Shown here: positions 16,843 to 24,077 of the stretch, piece by piece | Layout: each line of letters begins with the position of its first letter | Position numbering within the stretch: position 1 is the first letter of the stretch | NCBI GenBank assembly: GCA_016845365.1 | Contig: JAERST010000005.1 | Coordinates: 138,846 to 202,845 of the forward strand | DNA: 64,000 nucleotides | Origin: Methanobacteriota archaeon | Lineage (GTDB): Archaea; Thermoplasmatota; Poseidoniia; Poseidoniales; Thalassarchaeaceae | Direction: 5' to 3' | Translations under genes and position numbers: made by a program | Notes under the pieces: model-generated | Databases searched by the model: none | What the model was told of the DNA's origin: nothing | The model's input: only the letters and a program-made list of their open reading frames with translations

Positions 16843-17673
16843 ATGGATATCGATGAGCGGCGCAGGGTGGTCGCGACTTACCTGCGCCGTTGCGTGACAT
16901 ATTCAGATGCCTCAATTGAGCGCAAACGCGCGCGCGGCGAGGATGAAACTGAGTTAGCGCGCTGGCAAGCTTTCCGCGATTTCACAGCATATTCAGCTGC
17001 AGAAATCGAGTCGGGCGCTCTCGATTCTTGGCTCTCGGACGAGGATGGAGATGCACCTCCACCTCCTTCCTTGGAGTCTGGTGCCTCATCGCTTGAATTG
17101 GAATCGATGAGCCATCAGGAGCGGCGAGATTGGTTGGCCGCTCTGCTCATGCCCCGCCCGGTAGTTCTGGTGGGAACTGAATCGGCCGAGGGAGTGCAGA
17201 ATCTCGCTCCAATGTCTTCGGTCAACGTGGTTTCTAACTCCCCGCCACTGCTTGCAATGTCTCTCTCGGTCGACCTTGAGGGGCGCCCGCGCGACACCCT
17301 AGTGAATTTGCAGAGCGGGGGGTTAGGGGCGCAGTGCAGTGTTTTCGTGCTTAATGCTGAATTCGAGTCTGCTCGAGCCGTCGAAGCGACGGCTCGTCCA
17401 CTACCACTTGGTGAGTCCGAGTGGGAATTGCTAGCTGAAACTCCTCCGGTTATGGGAAGTGCATTGGCGGCTCTGAATTGCGAACTGGTCGAATTACACC
17501 CACTGCCTGCTGGAGCGAATGGCACACTCGCGATTCTGAGGGTTGATTCAATCGACGTGCCAAGTGGCCTAGAATCAGATTCGGTTCCTCAAACCCTATT
17601 CCAAATCGGATTCAATTCGCTTGGACCCGGCCCAAATCCCGCAGATTGGCGGTTTACTCTCAGCAACGACTGA
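16843..17673 (+). CDS. Flavin reductase-like FMN-binding protein with N-terminal extension
   Basis: A 276-residue protein. The C-terminal two thirds match the FMN-binding split-barrel (flavin reductase-like) fold: LMPRPVVLVGTESAEGVQNLAPMSSVNVVS with the AP.S.. motif that cradles flavin, and SPPLLAMSLSVD. The first 90 residues are a charged helical region (residues 1-65), then a Pro/Ser-rich linker, and I do not recognise them. ATG 16843 abuts the bcp stop with no gap. A role as a cytoplasmic flavoprotein reductase beside a peroxiredoxin fits oxidative-stress defence, which is inference. It converges on the sepF-like gene with a 3-bp gap. Confidence 0.75.
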   Translation: MDIDERRRVVATYLRRCVTYSDASIERKRARGEDETELARWQAFRDFTAYSAAEIESGALDSWLSDEDGDAPPPPSLESGASSLELESMSHQERRDWLAALLMPRPVVLVGTESAEGVQNLAPMSSVNVVSNSPPLLAMSLSVDLEGRPRDTLVNLQSGGLGAQCSVFVLNAEFESARAVEATARPLPLGESEWELLAETPPVMGSALAALNCELVELHPLPAGANGTLAILRVDSIDVPSGLESDSVPQTLFQIGFNSLGPGPNPADWRFTLSND

Positions 17674-17676
17674 CTA

Positions 17677-18153
17677 TTACTTGCCATCATCATTCGCCAA
17701 TTGACCCCACTTGGCCATACCAAGCAGGTGCTTCTCGGTGTCGACGCGCATATTTCGGCCAGCGATCATCAGAAGCGTATCGGATTCATTCAGTGCAAAT
17801 ACTGGCAGCCCACTTTGCTGGCCGAGGGTCTGGATTCGACGACGGCAGACGTCTTGCTGGCTCGGCATATGTGTCAAGGAGCCCAAATCTGCGATGACGA
17901 GATCACCTTGGCCGAGTCTGGATTCCATACCGTTGAGATTGAGTCGATGCAAATCGTCTGGCTTGATGTAGTGGACAAATCGGTCTGCCGGGTTTGCCAA
18001 TCGATGGGTTCTCTCGGCCCAGACATCCTTGCCGAGATCGTGGAAATTATCGTTCTTCTGTGGGCCGGGGTCGGCCGAGCGAGGAGCTCTCCTCACCTGC
18101 TCGGCCGACTTGGAAGGGTCGGGTAATCCGAGCAATCTGAAGAGATTGACCAT
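17677..18153 (-). CDS. SepF-like (DUF552) division protein, tentative
   Basis: A 158-residue protein. The N-terminus MVNLFRLLGLPDP could form a short amphipathic membrane-targeting helix, followed by a charged linker. The core reads HYIKPDDLHRLNLNGMESR, GDLVIADLGSLTH, an Arg-rich helix and LPVFALNESDTLLMIAG. This follows the beta-alpha-beta pattern of SepF, where a KP.dl strand-helix, an ILDL strand and a final ..lGe.vlLi strand are typical. In archaea with FtsZ, SepF tethers the ring to the membrane. FtsZ is not in this window and identity to SepF is low by eye, so the call is moderate. Confidence 0.55.
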   Translation of the reverse strand: MVNLFRLLGLPDPSKSAEQVRRAPRSADPGPQKNDNFHDLGKDVWAERTHRLANPADRFVHYIKPDDLHRLNLNGMESRLGQGDLVIADLGSLTHMPSQQDVCRRRIQTLGQQSGLPVFALNESDTLLMIAGRNMRVDTEKHLLGMAKWGQLANDDGK

Positions 18154-18165
18154 GGCCTCTGCATC

Positions 18166-18184
18166 GACTCATCAGCCATGAGTC
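18166..18184. promoter_or_regulatory. Hairpin upstream of the SepF-like gene
   Basis: A perfect 7-bp stem (18166-18172 with 18178-18184, GACTCAT/ATGAGTC) with a 5-base loop lies 12 bp upstream of the SepF-like start on the minus strand. A second dyad, 6+1+6 (18198-18210, GCGGCC-T-GGCCGC), lies nearer the end of the PKD gene. Either could terminate the PKD transcript or act in the leader of the next gene. Confidence 0.4.
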
Positions 18185-18239
18185 CTTCCCCTTCAGTGCG
18201 GCCTGGCCGCCCTTTGGCGAATGGTCTGTTCAACCGCGG

Positions 18240-21200
18240 TCATTCTTCTTCGTATGCGTCGTCCTCGCCAGAATCGGATGAATCAGCAGAATCAGCGGGT
18301 TCGTCGGCGACCTCCTCATCATCCAATAAGTCGCTTAGCACATCCTCATCGAGAGCATCCCCTCGCGCCGCCTGCTCGTACTCAGCATCGAGTTCGGTCA
18401 TCTGAATCACTGGAGCCTCCTCGGGCTCCGCCGTTTCAGGCTCGGCTTCCTCGGCCTCAGCCTCGTCCTGTGGAGTCTCGGCAAGATTACCATCCTCGTC
18501 TCGATCCTGCTCTGTCACTCGTCTCTTTTCCTTGTCCTCACTGAACGGGTCGAACTCTGGGTCATCGAAGGCATCGTCCATCGAAACTCGCCTTACTCGC
18601 CTCGCTTCTGGAGGTGCTTCAACGAGGTCAGCTGGCTTCTTCATTCGCATGAAAGCAAAGCCACCGCCGCCGGCTAGGAGCGCGATGATTAGTATGATGA
18701 AAGCCGGTGAACTCACGATGTTGCCAAAGCTGAATGGAGCCGCCTCGATTATGACCGTAATCGTCATCGAATCGCTCATCGATTCGTCCGAGGCGGTGAG
18801 TTTGATTGTTCGAGTTCCAGCAGAACTCGCCTTCCACTCAAACCATTGTCCAACATGGTCTGCGTCATTCGAGGGGTTGCCATCTCCGTCGCTATCGACC
18901 GAGGTATCGAGGTCCCAAGTATAATCCATATTTTCGAGATCGAAGGTAGAGTCAACGGTTAGATTTCCACTGAGAACGATTGTATCTCCTTCAGTCGGAT
19001 TTGTTTCGCTCACCGTTGCATGAGCAGATGGTTTGACATTATTCACAGTAATTGGAATCTCCTTGAAGGCTCGCTCACCATCATCATCTGTTGTGTGGAA
19101 GATAATCGATGATGGTGCAGCAGTTGCATCCGGCCATGAACCTGCGAAATTTGTTCCCTCAACATCGCAGTCATCGTCAGCCTCGCCCTCTCCATCAGAA
19201 TTGCTTTCAGGGTCGATATCGAAGCAATTCTGCAAGTTCTCGAGGTCGCCAAGGGTGTCCCAAACGGTTGCAGTCACCGAGATTTCTCCATCTTCTGCAA
19301 CCGGTAGTGGATTGGCTATCGGATCAATCTCAGGTGCCACATTTGCGACCTCGATGGCGACGGTCAACGTCTCAGCACTCTCGCCATCGTTATCGGTCAC
19401 GACCAATGTTGCGAGGTGCATTCCTGCGGTCGTGTAAACGTGTTCAACGGTGGAGAATTGCCCAATACTCTGTTGCTGAATCTCGGGTTTATCCTCAGCA
19501 TCTGGTGACCAAAGGTGAACCAATTCAGCGATATCATTCTCCGAATCTTCGGCCCATCCGCGGATTTCCAATGCATCCCCTTCCAAGGCGCTGTAAACAC
19601 CACGAGAATCGGGAGTGAGTTTGGTATTTCCATTCCAGACCTCAGCTCCCGGATTCGATGGCGCGATATTCGTCACATCGATGGTCACCGTCTCGGTAAC
19701 CGTCGCGCCATCATCATCCATTCCAATTACTTCGATGGTGTACTCGCCCTCGACTCGTGGCGTCACAGTACAGCGTGCGCTGACGGTGCTTCCCTCTTCG
19801 CACGGAGTCTGCCAAGCGATGTCTACTGGCGAGAACGGATTGCTCGTATCCATATCCTCACGGTGTGTTACTTCGAAGGTAACTGATGAGAGAACCGGAG
19901 TCGAATATGTCGAAGCATCAACGATGATTTCTGGTGGTCGATTGAGAACTTCAACCGTCTTCTCGACGACATCGGTATCGCTCTCCTCATCAGTAACTGT
20001 GAGTCGGACGAGGAATACGCCATCATCCTCCCAAGTCCTCTCCAAGACACAATCCTCTTCGGCATGAGACTCCATCGTCCCAGTAAGCGTTTCAACCTCG
20101 AAAACACAGGATATCGAACCGCCGTCTGGGTCGGTTGAATAGAGACCATTCAGCGTTGCCGAATCGAAGGTATTCACAGGTGAATTCACAGTCAAACTGG
20201 CGGTTGGTAATCGGCCGATGAAGAGGGTGAATGAGCCGACATTATTGCTTCGATTCCCATCGTTGGTAATCAAGCCGGCCTCATCGACAACGAAGTCGAC
20301 AGTCGCATCGCCATATGGCTGGCCAGCCGGCACAGTCCAGGAAATCTCCACTCGTTCTTCTTGCAGGCTTTCGAGCGCGGGCACTGCGCTCGTCGAACTG
20401 ACCCCATCCGGCCCAACGACTCGAATTTCCGTGCCGGGAGAGGTCATAATCCCGCGATTAACCACCGGGACGCTGAACGTCAAAACATCCTCAGGAACAG
20501 CAGCGAATCCGATAATCGAATTCAGGCTCACAGTGCGATTGTCCCGAGTTCTCTCGACGGTCACACCGGCTGAATCAGCAATCAAATCCACAGCGTGCAC
20601 ATTCTCATCGGTGATGAGCGTCGTAACTCCAATTTGGTCGGCTGAAGGCAACCAAGCGATGACTCCATGCGAACCATGTTCGCTCCCGCCGACCGAGTTG
20701 TCAGCGGCGTTGCCGCTGTTCAAATCGACGAGGAATTGCCCGTTCGAATCGGTGGTAAAAGTCCTGATATCCTCGTCGATTTCAAATCTAAATTCTACTT
20801 CTTGGTCAACCACAGCATTGCCAGCGTTGTCTGTGACAGTGATGGTGGCGTTCATGTCCATGTCAAGCGGTGAGAGTTGGTATTCAAGGTCGACGTCAAG
20901 CGTTCTTGTGCGAGTCGATTGTTGGTACCAATTCAGTTCGTGGGTAGCGATGAATCCGATGCTTTCGGTCGTTGAGCTCTTGATATCGTTGCGAATCGCG
21001 GGGCAGTACCATCGGTAACCGGTCTCATCTCCGTTCGAATCGTACACGGTGATATTGTAGGATTGCCCACATCCTCCGTAACTAACTCCTGAACTTCCTC
21101 GTGCCACAACCTCCCATGAAGTTGAATTGGAAGTTGTTGTATCGTCTGGAATTTCGACGTAATCGCTGCTGCCGCTATACGTTGTCTCTTGCGTATACGT

Positions 21201-21830
21201 CGTCTCCCACGATTCGCCGACGCTGATTGGGAAATCGTATGATTCCAGGGCGGGGTCGTATTCGTTGGTGACAACGAGATCAGCGACGTGAATTGTGTAT
21301 GTCCACCACCAGATTTGGTAGTCGAAATCGATGTCGATTGTTGCTTCTTGCTGGATTGAAGCGAGGTCAGAAGCGCGAATAATTTCGATAGTATCCATTT
21401 CGATGATCAGGTCGCCGTCGTAGCCGGCGAGGTTCACATCTTGGGCTTCGTATTCACCCTCGGATTCCACCTTGTAGACGAGGGTGGAGACTCCCTCGAC
21501 GTCCATCGTGTAGAGGTCGGTGACCCGACTGTCGAGGGTTCCGTCGAGGGTCTCGACATTGGTTTGGACGCTGCTTGAGGCTACGAAATCGCGGACGTCG
21601 AGGAATCCATCGTAATTCCAGCGGTCGCCAATTCGCCAATTCGGGACGTCGACGATGGTCGAGCCCGAATTGCGAGATGAATCGCGAGCGGCCGATTCTT
21701 CAGGCAACTCGCTCGCGAGTTCTGCAGGTTCAAGCAGACCTACGGCTGGTGTTAAAATCAGCATTAAGACAACAATGAATCCATTCAGCCGTTGGTCGTA
21801 CACGAGCCTGTGCAGACTATGTCTGCACAT
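18240..21830 (-). CDS. Large membrane-anchored PKD/CARDB surface protein
   Basis: About 1196 residues. A signal segment (FIVVLMLILTPAVGLL) leads to a beta-rich region with VPNWRIGDRWNY and FPISVGESW, shared with the lipoprotein at 8159. Next come a carboxypeptidase-regulatory-like stretch (TVTDNAGNAVVDQEVEF), a CARDB-like domain (PVVNRGIMTSPGTEIRV), and at least four PKD-type Ig-like repeats with W..DG.f.v.LtVtD patterns. Near the C-terminus a membrane helix (FIILIIALLAGGGGFAF) is followed by a cytoplasmic tail of about 130 residues dominated by Asp and Glu. ATG 21830 is preferred to GTG 21881, whose extra residues fall in the spacer repeat. Probable roles are adhesion or cell-surface structure; no enzyme domain is visible. 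Confidence 0.82.
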   Translation of the reverse strand: MCRHSLHRLVYDQRLNGFIVVLMLILTPAVGLLEPAELASELPEESAARDSSRNSGSTIVDVPNWRIGDRWNYDGFLDVRDFVASSSVQTNVETLDGTLDSRVTDLYTMDVEGVSTLVYKVESEGEYEAQDVNLAGYDGDLIIEMDTIEIIRASDLASIQQEATIDIDFDYQIWWWTYTIHVADLVVTNEYDPALESYDFPISVGESWETTYTQETTYSGSSDYVEIPDDTTTSNSTSWEVVARGSSGVSYGGCGQSYNITVYDSNGDETGYRWYCPAIRNDIKSSTTESIGFIATHELNWYQQSTRTRTLDVDLEYQLSPLDMDMNATITVTDNAGNAVVDQEVEFRFEIDEDIRTFTTDSNGQFLVDLNSGNAADNSVGGSEHGSHGVIAWLPSADQIGVTTLITDENVHAVDLIADSAGVTVERTRDNRTVSLNSIIGFAAVPEDVLTFSVPVVNRGIMTSPGTEIRVVGPDGVSSTSAVPALESLQEERVEISWTVPAGQPYGDATVDFVVDEAGLITNDGNRSNNVGSFTLFIGRLPTASLTVNSPVNTFDSATLNGLYSTDPDGGSISCVFEVETLTGTMESHAEEDCVLERTWEDDGVFLVRLTVTDEESDTDVVEKTVEVLNRPPEIIVDASTYSTPVLSSVTFEVTHREDMDTSNPFSPVDIAWQTPCEEGSTVSARCTVTPRVEGEYTIEVIGMDDDGATVTETVTIDVTNIAPSNPGAEVWNGNTKLTPDSRGVYSALEGDALEIRGWAEDSENDIAELVHLWSPDAEDKPEIQQQSIGQFSTVEHVYTTAGMHLATLVVTDNDGESAETLTVAIEVANVAPEIDPIANPLPVAEDGEISVTATVWDTLGDLENLQNCFDIDPESNSDGEGEADDDCDVEGTNFAGSWPDATAAPSSIIFHTTDDDGERAFKEIPITVNNVKPSAHATVSETNPTEGDTIVLSGNLTVDSTFDLENMDYTWDLDTSVDSDGDGNPSNDADHVGQWFEWKASSAGTRTIKLTASDESMSDSMTITVIIEAAPFSFGNIVSSPAFIILIIALLAGGGGFAFMRMKKPADLVEAPPEARRVRRVSMDDAFDDPEFDPFSEDKEKRRVTEQDRDEDGNLAETPQDEAEAEEAEPETAEPEEAPVIQMTELDAEYEQAARGDALDEDVLSDLLDDEEVADEPADSADSSDSGEDDAYEEE

Positions 21831-21883
21831 GAATCTCACGCTGGAGCGTCTCTGAAGACTGGTGCCTGAAGGGCGAACCACTC

Positions 21884-21933
21884 GAAACCCACCTTCAATC
21901 GATGCTCATCCGACGAACTCGCCGACTTGCGCT
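21884..21933. repeat. 50-bp direct repeat, copy 1
   Basis: Differs by one base from copy 2 at 22007-22056, with a 123-bp period. It contains a 19-bp core (21912-21930, beginning GACGAACTCGCC) that is the exact inverse complement of 22173-22191 inside the last codons of TBP. Confidence 0.85.
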
Positions 21934-22006
21934 CACGGCGAGATCCGACAGCGGCCGAGTTCGGACGTTTACGACAAGCTTGGATGGGCGGGATAGCGAA
22001 TCCTCT

Positions 22007-22056
22007 GAAACCCACATTCAATCGATGCTCATCCGACGAACTCGCCGACTTGCGCT
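22007..22056. repeat. 50-bp direct repeat, copy 2
   Basis: Near-identical to copy 1 at 21884-21933. Its 19-bp core is 22035-22053. In a read-through TBP transcript either core could pair over 19 bp with the 3' end of the TBP coding sequence (22173-22191). Confidence 0.85.
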
Positions 22057-22167
22057 TCAATCTGGGTCAAACTGGCGATTGAGGTCGGATGCCGCCAGAG
22101 GCGGCAATCTCAGCAGATTCAATCTATATCCTGCCTCGAAAGGCTGGATTAAATCGCCTCAATTCAA

Positions 22168-22881
22168 TCAAAGCAAGTCGGCGAGTTCGTCCTGAATGAA
22201 CTGGACAGCTTCGAGGATTTCCGACTTGTCTCGGGCTCCGGTAATCACCATCTTGCCGGAGCCGAAAATCAAGCAAACGACTCGAGGGTAGTCGAGCCGG
22301 TAAATCAGTCCTGGGAACTGCTCCGGCTCGTATTCGACCTTGTCGAATGGCAGGTGGAAAGTCAGATTGTTCAGGTTCAAGCGGCGCGGCATTGCAGCCA
22401 GTGGCTCTCCCTCGCGAATGCCGCGAATTCGTGGGTCCTCGGCCTCGACTTCCTCGTCAGTAGCGGCGCGTATGCCACCCTCGATATCGATAACGCGTGT
22501 GTGGTTATCGTCCATGCGGGCCTTGCCGTAGTAATCCTCGGGATAGTGAAGGGCATAGGTTGCGACCATGTTCTGTACTTCGATTTCCACATCGTCGAGT
22601 TCCCATGTCTCGATGCCAGCCTTGCGCAGGTCACCGATCATTCGCTCGATTCCAGTGTGGATGTTGTCCTTGTTCTTGCCACCTGTGCAAACCGCGCGTC
22701 CAGAGCGGAACATTAGGATGGCGAGCTTTGGGTCTACAACACGGTAGACGACACCAGGGAATTGTTCTGGTTCGTACTCGCAGTTCAGCTGGATGGCAAT
22801 GTCAGGCAGGTCGAGTTCCTCCGCCACACGGGTGGAGGCGACCACGTTGACGACAGTTAGTCGCTCTTCGTCGCTCTTCAT
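22168..22881 (-). CDS. tbp: TATA-binding protein with internal insertion
   Basis: The general transcription factor that binds TATA boxes and recruits TFB and RNA polymerase. Both halves of the saddle are clear: VVNVVASTRV, YEPEQFPGVVYRV and FRSGRAVCTGGK in repeat one; VQNMVATYAL, YEPEQFPGLIYRL and FGSGKMVITGA in repeat two. At 237 residues it is about 50 longer than usual. The excess lies at residues about 112-166, between strand S1' and helix H1' of the second repeat, and is rich in Asp, Glu and Arg. The first repeat has only a few residues at the same place. A TATA box 22-26 bp upstream predicts a leaderless mRNA. The last codons match inverted repeats in the downstream spacer. Confidence 0.95.
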   Translation of the reverse strand: MKSDEERLTVVNVVASTRVAEELDLPDIAIQLNCEYEPEQFPGVVYRVVDPKLAILMFRSGRAVCTGGKNKDNIHTGIERMIGDLRKAGIETWELDDVEIEVQNMVATYALHYPEDYYGKARMDDNHTRVIDIEGGIRAATDEEVEAEDPRIRGIREGEPLAAMPRRLNLNNLTFHLPFDKVEYEPEQFPGLIYRLDYPRVVCLIFGSGKMVITGARDKSEILEAVQFIQDELADLL

Positions 22882-22900
22882 GGCGGCCGCACTTATGAAC

Positions 22901-22910
22901 TCCTTATAAA
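22901..22910 (-). promoter_or_regulatory. TATA box of the tbp gene
   Basis: The minus strand reads TTTATAAGGA, centred about 25 bp before ATG 22881. Transcription should start at or next to the ATG, giving a leaderless message. It is one of the clearest core promoters in the window. Confidence 0.7.
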
Positions 22911-22962
22911 GGGTCGTCGTGAGAAAAGAGCCATTATTGTGCGAAAGTCGAGGCTCAGTGGC

Positions 22963-23967
22963 CTATTTTCCCTCTAGAAGTCGAACACCTTCGGCTCCGA
23001 GCCTCGATATCAGAGGGGTGCCACCAGCAATTTCGATTTCTTCTGCGACGCGCTGTGGGTCTTGGGTTAGGGCTACCATACAGCCTCCGCCTCCCGCGCC
23101 AGTGAGCTTAGCCCCAAGTGAGTGCGGTCGGACCACCTCGACCAGCGCGTCGAGTTCAGGACTGCTAACTTCGAGGCTTTGCAATCGCTCGTGGCAGGCG
23201 TCCATCGCCATGCCCACCGCCTCGAGATTTCCGGCTCCCAGAGCCGTCAAACCCGCTTGTGTAATCTTCGCAATCGCATCCATATCTGCATACTTTGAGG
23301 GATCCCGCTGTAGCAGACTCGCCACCCCGGCGACCATATCGCCGGTTGGCGAACCGATGCCTGTGAAACCGAGTACCAACCAGGCATCGAGATTCTCGGG
23401 AAGGTCGACCTTGCAAACCGACCACTCGCGTCGACCTTCCGGCGTCTCCAATTCAGCATCGAAGACATGCCGCGCGCCGTCAACCGGCTCACCAGAAACC
23501 ACCACGCAGCCACCGAGAGCACTGGTCGCCGTATCGGCTGGACTAGCCCGTCCAGCCTGCGCCTTTGCCTCGGCAGCGTGACCAATCCGCGCCAACTCAA
23601 CAGAATCGATTGCCTCGCCCGGCCGCATCAAAGCCTGAACAGCAGCCCCCATCGCATTCGACAAAGCGGCCGAAGAACCAAGCCCAGCAGCAGAAAATAA
23701 TCCACTCCGAATCCCAATCTGCAAAGGCGCGCCATCGTAGCCAAAAACATCGTACAAAATGTGAGAAATATGCGGATGGCGCGCAGCATCGAAGGATTTC
23801 CCATCGATTGTCCACGATTCCGATTCCGTCAATTCAACCTCAACCCCGGAATCGATGGCCACAGCAACCGCCGGATGGCCATAGACAACCGCGTGCTCAC
23901 CAAAGAGGATGCACTTGCCGGGGGCGAATGCCCTGACCATAACCATGTGTGCGTGCGTAGAGGCCAT
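22963..23967 (-). CDS. mvk: Mevalonate kinase
   Basis: It phosphorylates mevalonate to mevalonate 5-phosphate for isoprenoid and archaeal lipid synthesis. GHMP-kinase motifs are complete: FAPGKCILFGEHAVVYG at the N-terminus (motif 1), AGLGSSAALSNAM (motif 2, ATP loop) and KLTGAGGGGCMVAL (motif 3). SPADTATSALGG supplies the catalytic Asp region. The HAVVYG segment separates mevalonate kinase from homoserine and galactose kinases. I place the start at 23967 (MASTHAH); starts at 23946 or 23940 are possible. Its product would feed the aconitase-X phosphomevalonate dehydratase at 44168. Confidence 0.92.
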   Translation of the reverse strand: MASTHAHMVMVRAFAPGKCILFGEHAVVYGHPAVAVAIDSGVEVELTESESWTIDGKSFDAARHPHISHILYDVFGYDGAPLQIGIRSGLFSAAGLGSSAALSNAMGAAVQALMRPGEAIDSVELARIGHAAEAKAQAGRASPADTATSALGGCVVVSGEPVDGARHVFDAELETPEGRREWSVCKVDLPENLDAWLVLGFTGIGSPTGDMVAGVASLLQRDPSKYADMDAIAKITQAGLTALGAGNLEAVGMAMDACHERLQSLEVSSPELDALVEVVRPHSLGAKLTGAGGGGCMVALTQDPQRVAEEIEIAGGTPLISRLGAEGVRLLEGK

Positions 23968-24077
23968 GAGGGTTGGGGACAGGACAGAGCGTTTTTGTGA
24001 GGGTAGAGTCAAGCGGTTGATTGAAGGTGCGGGAGCCTTTGCATGGAGCGTTCAGGCCGCCCTGAAGGTGATTCGAG

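Larger units (their letters stand above)
21831..22167. other. 337-bp spacer between TBP and PKD genes, repeat-bearing
   Basis: This is the only gap over 300 bp. It holds two 50-bp direct repeats, a GCCGCC-AGA-GGCGGC hairpin at 22091-22105 that may terminate TBP transcription, and no convincing coding region. A 74-residue frame on the minus strand across the repeats encodes the repeats themselves and is not credited. I see no TATA box close to the PKD start. Confidence 0.6.

Noticed and set aside
20218-21018. A 266-residue plus-strand frame inside the PKD protein gene
   Set aside because: Antisense shadow rich in Ser and Thr; no start context and no recognisable domain.
21836-22060. A 74-residue minus-strand frame with a repeated KSASSSDEHRL peptide
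   Set aside because: The peptide repeat is simply the 50-bp DNA repeat translated twice; there is no ribosome-binding site, and the spacer repeat explains it better.
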